Below are positions 6,569 through 11,398 of a DNA stretch of 11,398 nucleotides, in pieces. The position numbers and the translations under genes were made by a program. The notes below the pieces were generated by a model that saw nothing but the letters and a program-made list of their open reading frames with translations, had not been told where the DNA came from and did not search any database. The number at the start of each line of letters is the position of its first letter. The first letter of the stretch is position 1. Origin of the DNA: Candidatus Gastranaerophilales bacterium (GTDB taxonomy: Bacteria > Cyanobacteriota > Vampirovibrionia > Gastranaerophilales > CAJFVJ01); contig JAQUTS010000040.1 in assembly GCA_028694275.1 (NCBI GenBank), forward strand, positions 1 to 11,398, in the 5' to 3' direction.

Positions 6569-8275
6569 ATGGTAGCACCAGTTCAAGGCTCAGTCGGAAA
6601 AACTTCAAATGATCCAGCAACTCAAGATTATTTGACAGAATTGACTAATTTTTATAACAAACCTGAAAATGAAGGTGTTCAATCCGAATTTGTTGCTCCT
6701 GATGGATCAAAATTCGAAATCGAAGATGCTTCATACCTTGCAAGAGTAAGATCTAATGTAAACACAGGCAAATTGGACAAAGGTGCTGATTTGGATCTTG
6801 AAGGCAGTGAATATGCCAAAAATAAAAAAGAAGGTGCTGAAAAAGTTGATAATGCAATGCTAAATAAAGCTGATGATGCTAAAAGCAGTGGCAAACAGAA
6901 AAAATCTGAAGGCGAAAATAAAATTAAAAACACTGATTCTACTATCAGCAAATCAGAAGAAAAAACACAAAAAAGTAATGAAAAAGTTGAAGTTTCAAAA
7001 ACTAAAACAGAGGCAATTAACGCTGAAACAACTGAGATTTTTAAGAAAATGGATCAAAATAACAAAAAATTGATCACAATTTCAAAACAAATTATGGATA
7101 AAACAAACGCCGCATTTGCTAAAGCAAAAACTCAAAGAGCTCAAAAAGCTGAATCTCAAGCTGAAGAAATGATGGAAGATTCAAGTACTCAATCAGGTTC
7201 TAAAATGGGCTTTGAAGGTAAATTGATGACTGTAGCATCTGCTCCTAAATCAGGTGGAGACAAAGCTCTTGATAAATCTTGGGAAGATACCATCAATGGT
7301 AAAATCAAGATTTCATCTGATCTTTTGAAACAACAAACACCTGTTCTTTTGAAAGTAAAAGAAGAAGGTCAAAAAGCTGCTCAACCGTTATTGGATCAAG
7401 CTAAAGCATCTGTTGATGCCGCTGCTAATTCTGATGATCAAGCCGGTACTTTGAAAACACAAGCAAATATTCAAACAGCAAGCGGTGCTGTTACAGCTAT
7501 TGCAGGTGTTCTTGATGTAACAATTGGGCTTCCTTTGATTCCTCCGGTATTAACAATGCCTGCTGGAACTACTAAAACTATACTTGGTGTAACTACTATC
7601 ATTTCAGGCCTCGGAACTATTGTTGCTTCTGAAATGGGACCAAGAAAACAAGCCGAAGCTAAATGGGCTGAAGCTAACGCTCTTTGTGAAACAGCTAAAA
7701 AACAAGAATCTCAAGCTTCTGTAGCAAGAAAACAAGCTATTGCAGCTGCTAACCAATCTAATGTGAAAATTATTAAAGCGACACAATCTTTGAATAAAAC
7801 AACTCAAGAAATGTCAAAAGGTTTATCTGCCTCTTCTTATGCCGGAGTTAATACAGACGGTATGGATGAAGCTCAAATCGAATCAGTTAAAAAACAAAGA
7901 TATGACCAAATTATGGCTCACGAACAAGCTCACGCAGCTATCATCGGCGGAACACCTGTAATCGAAACAGATTCAAACGGAGTTGCTATCGGCGGATATG
8001 TTCAAATTGATATTCCTACAGTTGATGATAATGATCTTGAAGGAACTATCGAAAGAGCTCAAAGAGTAATCGACGCAGCTCTTGCTCCATCTGATCCATC
8101 AGCTCAAGACCAAAACATCGCAAGCCAAGCAAGAAACGTACTTTCTCAAGCTCAATCAAGACTTGAAGAAAAAACAAAAAAAGTTGAAGAAGAAGTAAAA
8201 GCTGAAGAAAAAGGCGAGAAAAAAGAAGAAGTTAAAGAAGTCAAAGAAGAAAAAGAAGTTAAAGAAACAAAATAA
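6569..8275 (+). CDS. Helix-rich protein with hydrophobic hairpin and C-terminal SprA-related putative metalloprotease domain
   Basis: 568 residues; ATG at 6569 follows GTGAGG (6555-6560) at 8 nt. There is no Sec signal. Residues 1-80 are mixed; about 81-205 are Lys/Glu/Ser/Gln/Ala-rich and probably coiled coil. Residues 305-329 and 336-354 are two hydrophobic, Gly/Thr-rich segments separated by a short turn, the only membrane-like part. About 357-420 is again Ala/Lys/Gln helix. Residues 445-530 resemble the SprA-related family (putative metalloproteases of the CJM1_0395 type): MAHEQAHAAIIGG contains HExxH (His451, Glu452, His455), followed by IGGYVQIDIP (474-483) and the hallmark ALAPSDPSAQD (504-514). 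The tail 531-568 is almost all Glu, Lys and Val. HExxH suggests zinc and proteolysis, but a third ligand is not identified and activity is inference. Codon use is strongly skewed to CAA, GAA, AAA and GCT, unlike its neighbours, suggesting high expression. Substrate and location are unknown; the hairpin suggests membrane insertion or a secreted pore-like role. Confidence 0.72.
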   Translation: MVAPVQGSVGKTSNDPATQDYLTELTNFYNKPENEGVQSEFVAPDGSKFEIEDASYLARVRSNVNTGKLDKGADLDLEGSEYAKNKKEGAEKVDNAMLNKADDAKSSGKQKKSEGENKIKNTDSTISKSEEKTQKSNEKVEVSKTKTEAINAETTEIFKKMDQNNKKLITISKQIMDKTNAAFAKAKTQRAQKAESQAEEMMEDSSTQSGSKMGFEGKLMTVASAPKSGGDKALDKSWEDTINGKIKISSDLLKQQTPVLLKVKEEGQKAAQPLLDQAKASVDAAANSDDQAGTLKTQANIQTASGAVTAIAGVLDVTIGLPLIPPVLTMPAGTTKTILGVTTIISGLGTIVASEMGPRKQAEAKWAEANALCETAKKQESQASVARKQAIAAANQSNVKIIKATQSLNKTTQEMSKGLSASSYAGVNTDGMDEAQIESVKKQRYDQIMAHEQAHAAIIGGTPVIETDSNGVAIGGYVQIDIPTVDDNDLEGTIERAQRVIDAALAPSDPSAQDQNIASQARNVLSQAQSRLEEKTKKVEEEVKAEEKGEKKEEVKEVKEEKEVKETK

Positions 8276-8285
8276 AAACACAATC

Positions 8286-8416
8286 GGGATAAACGCAAAC
8301 GGGGCAATTTCAGACGGGAATCAAAACTAAATAATCGGGGCAAAACAAAAGACAAACGGGATAAACAATAAGACGCAAACGGGATAAATAATCAGGGGAA
8401 TTTCAGAGAAAACGGG
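8286..8416 (+). repeat. G-run-punctuated, T-poor 3' UTR with degenerate repeats
   Basis: Between the SprA-like stop codon and its terminator are eight GGG or GGGG runs, starting at 8286, 8301, 8316, 8337, 8358, 8381, 8395 and 8414 (spacings 15, 15, 21, 21, 23, 14, 19). Seven are preceded by C. Linkers reuse the same phrases: ACGCAAACGGG (from 8293 and from 8373), AATTTCAGA (8306-8314 and 8399-8407), TAAATAATC (8328-8336 and 8385-8393) and CGGGATAAA three times. Stops occur in all plus frames, so it is not coding. Function unknown; it should be part of the mRNA. Confidence 0.7.
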
Positions 8417-8430
8417 AAATATAACAAAAG

Positions 8431-8453
8431 CAGGCCGGGGGGCCTGTTTTTTT
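8431..8453 (+). terminator. Intrinsic terminator of the SprA-like gene
   Basis: CAGGCC (8431-8436) and GGCCTG (8441-8446) form a GC-rich stem around GGGG, followed by seven Ts. It separates the SprA-like unit from queF. Confidence 0.92.
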
Positions 8454-8494
8454 GTGTTATCATATCTTTATGAATGTTTTGGAAAGGGGGCAAT

Positions 8495-8971
8495 ATGTCT
8501 AGAAATAGTGAAGACTTAGAAGGTTTAAATCTTCTTGGAAATCAAAATACAAAGTACTCCGATAAATATAATCCGCAGGTTTTGGAAACTTTTAATAATG
8601 CGCACCCTGATAATGATTATGTTGTAACTTTTAATTGCCCTGAATTTACAAGCTTGTGCCCAAAAACAGGTCAGCCTGATTTTGCCGAAATTATAATCAA
8701 TTACATTCCGTCTGAGAAAATGGTGGAAAGTAAAAGTCTGAAATTATATTTATTCAGTTTTCGAAATACCGGTGATTTTCATGAAGATTGTGTGAATATG
8801 ATTATGAAGGATTTAATAAAATTGATGAATCCCAAGTATATCGAGGTGATAGGGAAGTTTACGCCTCGAGGAGGGATATCTATCTATCCGTTTGCAAATC
8901 ATGCTGGTATTGCCAAATACGAGCAATTTGTCACTCAACGTCAATTGGACGCTTTGGCCGGCAAAATTTAG
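8495..8971 (+). CDS. queF: NADPH-dependent 7-cyano-7-deazaguanine reductase, QueF (type I)
   Basis: Reduces the nitrile preQ0 to the amine preQ1 in queuosine tRNA modification, a cytoplasmic T-fold enzyme. The 158 residues match the short YkvM-type enzyme. Catalytic and signature residues are all present and even share the Bacillus subtilis numbering: Cys55 in SLCPKTGQPDF (forms the thioimide), Asp62, the QueF motif ESKSLKLY (78-85), and His96-Glu97 in GDFHEDC. I chose ATG 8495 because AAAGGGGG (8483-8490) lies just upstream; an ATG 21 nt earlier would put that ribosome site inside the gene. No other queuosine genes are in view. The 41 nt after the preceding terminator show no clear promoter and no preQ1 riboswitch. 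Confidence 0.95.
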   Translation: MSRNSEDLEGLNLLGNQNTKYSDKYNPQVLETFNNAHPDNDYVVTFNCPEFTSLCPKTGQPDFAEIIINYIPSEKMVESKSLKLYLFSFRNTGDFHEDCVNMIMKDLIKLMNPKYIEVIGKFTPRGGISIYPFANHAGIAKYEQFVTQRQLDALAGKI

Positions 8972-8995
8972 CAATAAAAATTGCTTATAGTATCT

Positions 8996-9016
8996 TTTAA
9001 GCTAAATTTGCTTAAA
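8996..9016. terminator. Candidate bidirectional hairpin between queF and the NrtR-like gene
   Basis: TTTAAGC (8996-9002) and GCTTAAA (9010-9016) are exact complements around a 7-nt loop, lying between the convergent genes and overlapping the last codon and stop of the NrtR-like gene. A smaller hairpin, GCAAT/ATTGC, lies at 8971-8984. Both are weak, and neither has a clean U-tract. Confidence 0.35.
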
Positions 9017-9695
9017 GGTTTGTTTTGGATTGTCTGTTATCTAAGAAAAACTTATTGAAAGAATAAAGTCTTGCAGGGCGTTTAGAACCTTCTTTTGAGA
9101 CTTCTGTGAGCTCTGTCAAAATGATGTAGGATAAGATTTTTTTACGGAAGTTTCTTTTATCAAGTTCTTTATTTAAGATCATTTCATATGTTTTTTGCAA
9201 CTGTGTCAGAGTGAATTTTTTAGGCAAAAGCTGGAATGCTACAGGCTTTTGCTCTACGTTTTCTCTTAAGTATGTGATGGCATGGCTTATGATTTCTTTG
9301 TGGTCATAAGCAAGTGGCGGCAAATTGTACACAGAGTGCCATTTGATGTCTTTGATTCCCATTCCTGTTTCTGCTGATGCCAGTTCCAGTTCATCTGATC
9401 TTATTAAAGCACAATAAGCAACGGTGATAACCCTTGATTTGGGATAACGTGTAGGATTACCGAAAGTATGTAATTGTGACAGGTGCACGTTTTTTACATG
9501 GGTTTTTTCTTCCAATACACGCTCTGCCGCAGCATCAAGATCTTCTGACAGACGAATAAAACCTCCCGGTATCGCCCATTTGTCCATAAACGGCTCTTGG
9601 CCTCTTTGAATAAGGAGTACCTGGAGTTTTTTGTTTCGAACTGTCAAAATGACAACGTCAACCGTTACTTCATGTGTTTTTGTTTCTTGATACAT
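9012..9695 (-). CDS. NrtR-type transcriptional regulator (Nudix-like domain plus C-terminal winged helix)
   Basis: 227 residues. Residues about 8-145 are a Nudix fold: VDVVILTVRNKKLQVLLIQRG (12-32), DKWAIPGGFIR (38-48), then QLHTFGNPTRYPKSRVITVAY, typical of the NrtR branch. The Nudix box (45-67) keeps Gly45, Glu51, Arg59 and Glu63 but has Val60, Lys64 and His66 in place of the canonical Glu, Glu and Gly, so pyrophosphatase activity is unlikely. Residues about 150-220 (FQLLPKKFTLTQLQKTYEMI, then KRPARLYSF) match the winged helix of NrtR regulators. Characterised NrtR proteins repress NAD synthesis genes and sense ADP-ribose-type ligands; no such targets are visible here, so the regulon is inferred. 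Start ATG 9695 is weakly supported: AAGG (9711-9708) lies 12 nt away. Confidence 0.82.
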   Translation of the reverse strand: MYQETKTHEVTVDVVILTVRNKKLQVLLIQRGQEPFMDKWAIPGGFIRLSEDLDAAAERVLEEKTHVKNVHLSQLHTFGNPTRYPKSRVITVAYCALIRSDELELASAETGMGIKDIKWHSVYNLPPLAYDHKEIISHAITYLRENVEQKPVAFQLLPKKFTLTQLQKTYEMILNKELDKRNFRKKILSYIILTELTEVSKEGSKRPARLYSFNKFFLDNRQSKTNL

Positions 9696-9758
9696 ATTTT
9701 TATTAAGCCTTAACTCTCATTGAATATAGCATAACAAAAACATGCCAAAAATGGGAAT

Positions 9759-9977
9759 TTATTTTTTACAGTTTTTTAACAAATATAAAATCTTCATTAA
9801 TGCGGCAAATCCGACCAATATGTAGACTATACGTGTTATGAGTGTCATTTCTCCGAAAAGATATGCCACAAGGTCGAAGTCAAAAGCACCGACAAGACCC
9901 CAGTTTAGGGCTCCTATAAGTATTAATGAATATAATATTTTTTTTGTAATTGAACATTCACAAGTTTGATTTTGCAT
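9759..9977 (-). CDS. DUF378 small membrane protein
   Basis: A 72-residue protein with two predicted transmembrane helices, roughly residues 13-32 and 46-66, and the DUF378 signature IGALNWGLVG near residues 20-29, followed by FDFDLVAYLFGEM and RIVYILVGFAAL. The function of the family is unknown. I chose ATG 9977 because AAGAAAGG (9992-9985) precedes it at 7 nt; ATG 10004 gives a 9-residue extension with no ribosome site and abuts the hairpin arm. The N-terminus has Cys-Glu-Cys (residues 6-8), which could bind metal or be incidental. It is followed on the same strand by the NrtR-like gene after 63 nt. Confidence 0.88.
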   Translation of the reverse strand: MQNQTCECSITKKILYSLILIGALNWGLVGAFDFDLVAYLFGEMTLITRIVYILVGFAALMKILYLLKNCKK

Positions 9978-10005
9978 AGAAAAACCTTTCTTGATAGCTA
10001 ACATA

Positions 10006-10051
10006 AATACTATAGCCCCACCAAGTAAAATATTGATGAGGCTATAGTATT
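10006..10051 (-). other. Long hairpin in the transglycosylase-DUF378 gap, fully paired in minus-strand RNA
   Basis: AATACTATAGCC (10006-10017) and GGCTATAGTATT (10040-10051) are perfect 12-bp arms. In minus-strand RNA the inner UCAUCA (10039-10034) also pairs with UGGUGG (10023-10018) through Watson-Crick and G-U pairs, giving 18 bp around a 10-nt loop; in plus-strand RNA the same positions have two C-A mismatches. Eight Ts at 10053-10060 follow on the plus strand only, so a plus-strand terminator is the alternative. It lies 58 nt after the transglycosylase stop and 14 nt before the DUF378 ribosome site. Confidence 0.6.
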
Positions 10052-10108
10052 ATTTTTTTTGAATATTCTAGTGCTTATTAGTGCTCTTTTGATTTGTCTG
10101 ATTTAAGG

Positions 10109-10735
10109 CTATTCAATGACCTGTTTTGTGTGGTTCATTTTTACAAAAGCATCTGCAATTGCAGGCTTTGCAAGGAATATAGCAGTATCAGACGGAATTT
10201 GAATAACTTCCGGTGACTGTTTTTGCTTAGCAACTTTGATCATTGCCGGATCAGGATTGGCTTTCAAGTAATTGTAATTAGCCATAATTTTTCTGACATA
10301 AGCTCTTGTTTGAGAGTAAGGCGGAACGCCTTTATGTCTTCTTACCGCTCCTGGTCCTGCATTGTAAGCAGCTATCGCAAGTTCCACTGAGCCAAAACTG
10401 TCTTGCATCATTTTTAGGTATTTAATCCCTCCGATGATGTTTCCGTTTAGGCAATATGGATTGATTCCAAGTGTTTTAGCAGTAGATGGTAGCATCTGAA
10501 AGACGCCTACTGCACCTTGTGAACTTCTAGCGTTTTTGTTGAACTTGGATTCTTGTTGAGCAATACTCAAAGCTAGTGCAGGGTCTACGCCGTTTTCTAG
10601 TGAGTATTTTACAATTTTTTCTTTAATGACTGTTTTGGAAGCTGATGACTGTGCAAAGCTAACAGAATTTAAAGATACTAGAGTTACTAATAAAAGAATA
10701 AACAAATGTGTTTTCTTTAAGTCTAAAATCCTCAT
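10109..10735 (-). CDS. Lytic transglycosylase, SLT-domain, secreted
   Basis: Cleaves the peptidoglycan glycan strand between MurNAc and GlcNAc with formation of 1,6-anhydro-MurNAc. 208 residues. A Sec signal peptide spans residues 1-28 (basic MRILDLKK, hydrophobic core, cleavage predicted after SVSFA). There is no lipobox cysteine, so it is a soluble envelope protein. The SLT domain covers about 36-155: catalytic Glu62 in SIAQQESKFN, GAVGVFQMLPSTAKTLG (74-90), GIKYLKMM, AIAAYNAGPGAVRR (120-133) and TRAYVRKIM (143-151), all hallmarks of the MltE/Slt70 catalytic fold. The C-terminal 50 residues have no recognised domain. ATG 10735 follows GAGG (10744-10741) at 5 nt. Confidence 0.94.
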   Translation of the reverse strand: MRILDLKKTHLFILLLVTLVSLNSVSFAQSSASKTVIKEKIVKYSLENGVDPALALSIAQQESKFNKNARSSQGAVGVFQMLPSTAKTLGINPYCLNGNIIGGIKYLKMMQDSFGSVELAIAAYNAGPGAVRRHKGVPPYSQTRAYVRKIMANYNYLKANPDPAMIKVAKQKQSPEVIQIPSDTAIFLAKPAIADAFVKMNHTKQVIE

Positions 10736-10772
10736 ATTTTCCTCATTTCTTTTCGAGTAATTGTTATTTTGA

Positions 10773-10801
10773 ATTATCGACTAATTACTTGCTTCTATCA
10801 A
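10773..10801 (-). promoter_or_regulatory. Promoter for the lytic transglycosylase gene
   Basis: On the minus strand TTGATA (10801-10796), a 17-nt spacer and GATAAT (10778-10773), placing the start about 30 nt before the transglycosylase ATG. Confidence 0.6.
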
Positions 10802-11009
10802 TTGTAATACAAATATGGAAAAAATGTATTTTTAATAATAAAAAATATTGTATTTTTGTTTTTAATACATTTTTGAGCGCGAAAATTCTGTGGGGAATTT
10901 TTTGGAATTTTTCTTGATATAACAGGATTTTTTTTGAGAGCTCAATTTTTGAGATTTTAAATGTTAAGAAATGTAACAAAAATACATGTTGGTATTCGAT
11001 TAGGGGATG
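10802..11009. other. AT-rich non-coding spacer
   Basis: No gene is supported here. It contains an 11-bp inverted repeat, AAAAATGTATT (10820-10830) and AATACATTTTT (10864-10874), with a 33-nt loop, and the small symmetric site TTGAG-AG-CTCAA (10934-10945). Reading frames across it translate to Phe/Lys/Ile runs typical of AT-rich spacer. Confidence 0.6.
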
Positions 11010-11059
11010 AAAATTAAAAAAACGGGAATAAAATTTTTGATTTTTTACCCCCGTTTTTT
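11010..11059 (-). terminator. Intrinsic terminator of the M29 aminopeptidase gene
   Basis: AAAAAACGGG (11059-11050 on the minus strand, reading as 5' arm) pairs with CCCGTTTTTT (11026-11017), followed on the minus strand by T and AATTTT. The loop is 23 nt and partly self-complementary. It lies about 20 nt after the aminopeptidase stop. The structure is nearly symmetric and could also stop plus-strand transcription. Confidence 0.75.
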
Positions 11060-11077
11060 GATATTTTTTACAAAAAT

Positions 11078-11398
11078 CTAAATTATAAAATCACCATTTT
11101 CGTATATAAGTATGTCATCGGCATAGATTTTACCGCCGTTCTTCATGTTTTTGATAAGGTCCCAGTGCAGTCCTGACTCGTTTTTACCGCCTGTTTCAGG
11201 ATATGATGCACCTAGTGCCATATGGATTGATCCGCCTATTTTTTCATCAAAGAGGATGTTTCCTGTGATTTCTTGAATCTGTTTATTTGTACCGATTGCA
11301 ATTTCACCGACAAATCTGGCACCTGCGTCCTGGTCTATCATTTTGATGAAGAAATCTTCTCCCGATTCGGCTTTTGCTTCCACTACTTTGCCTTTTTC
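11078..11398 (-). CDS. M29-family aminopeptidase (AmpS/PepS type), C-terminal part only
   Basis: Metal-dependent cytoplasmic exopeptidase releasing N-terminal amino acids. Only the last 106 residues are in the window, from a usual length of about 370-410; the frame runs open through position 11398 with no believable start (an in-frame GTG at 11383 is internal). The signature of the family C-terminus is clear: ARFVGEIAIGTN, NILFDEKIGGSIHMALG, then YPETGGKNESGLHWDLI and a final YADDILIYENGDF. The histidines in IHMALG and LHWD and the Asp of the latter are the expected metal or catalytic residues of the M29 family. It ends with TAG at 11080-11078 and has its own terminator. Confidence 0.93.
   Translation of the reverse strand, partial: EKGKVVEAKAESGEDFFIKMIDQDAGARFVGEIAIGTNKQIQEITGNILFDEKIGGSIHMALGASYPETGGKNESGLHWDLIKNMKNGGKIYADDILIYENGDFII

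Noticed and set aside
8152..8355. Minus-strand 67-codon frame across the SprA-like 3' end
   Set aside because: Ser/Leu/Phe-rich mirror of the Glu/Lys tail; it is antisense to a secure gene and has no family features.
8286..8416. CRISPR array
   Set aside because: Repeats are short, degenerate and unevenly spaced, without constant repeats or unique spacers, and no cas gene is near.
8286..8416. Stable G-quadruplex
   Set aside because: Loops between G-runs are 10-20 nt, too long for a confident quadruplex; it remains only a weak possibility.
8454..8494. preQ1 riboswitch before queF
   Set aside because: Only 41 nt are available, and they show no hairpin followed by the A-rich tail of preQ1 aptamers.
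8788..9000. 70-codon frame overlapping queF
   Set aside because: It is a shifted frame of queF with no start signal; queF has all its catalytic residues.
9729..9746. GCAT/ATGC inverted repeat upstream of the NrtR-like gene as an autoregulatory site
   Set aside because: Only 4-bp arms around 9 nt and no second copy; too weak to list as an operator.
10785..10979. 64-codon minus-strand frame and 69-codon plus-strand frame in the AT-rich spacer
   Set aside because: They consist of Phe, Ile, Lys and Leu runs from AT-rich DNA, overlap each other, and the slt promoter lies in the same place.

Overview
This is an 11.4 kb, AT-rich (roughly 35-40% GC by eye) bacterial chromosomal segment with tightly packed ordinary genes and a few genuine oddities. 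Standard genetic code, Shine-Dalgarno starts, a dTDP-rhamnose operon, a periplasm-type lytic transglycosylase with a Sec signal and the AmmeMemoRadiSam pair together fit a low-GC, Gram-negative-like anaerobe. The overall flavour resembles gut Gastranaerophilales/Melainabacteria, but that assignment is an impression, not something the sequence proves.

Layout. Positions 1-2228 (minus strand) hold rfbC-rfbB-rfbD, translationally overlapped, making dTDP-L-rhamnose for surface glycans; rfbD runs off the left edge and rfbA is not in view. Positions 2304-4716 hold a divergent pair: the radical SAM enzyme AmrS (minus) and a MEMO1-AMMECR1 fusion (plus), separated by 49 bp containing a palindromic -10 element that appears to serve both directions. 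A DAACS-family dicarboxylate/glutamate symporter follows (4946-6271) with its own strong promoter and terminator.

The most unusual part is 6323-8453. A 568-residue Lys/Glu/Gln/Ala-rich protein combines helical stretches, a two-segment hydrophobic hairpin and a C-terminal SprA-related (putative zinc metalloprotease) domain with HEQAH. Its upstream region carries two copies of a palindromic 12-mer 146 bp apart. Its 3' UTR holds eight regularly scattered GGG/GGGG runs in a T-poor background with repeated linker phrases, closed by a strong terminator. Its codon use (CAA, GAA, GCT, AAA) differs visibly from its neighbours and suggests high expression.

The right part holds queF (queuosine pathway), a convergent NrtR-type regulator whose Nudix box has lost key acidic residues, a small DUF378 membrane protein, a soluble-lytic-transglycosylase-like protein and, at the right edge, the C-terminus of an M29 aminopeptidase. 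An 18-bp hairpin at 10006-10051 is fully paired only in minus-strand RNA. The 342 bp between the transglycosylase and the aminopeptidase is AT-rich and holds only regulatory elements that can be recognised.
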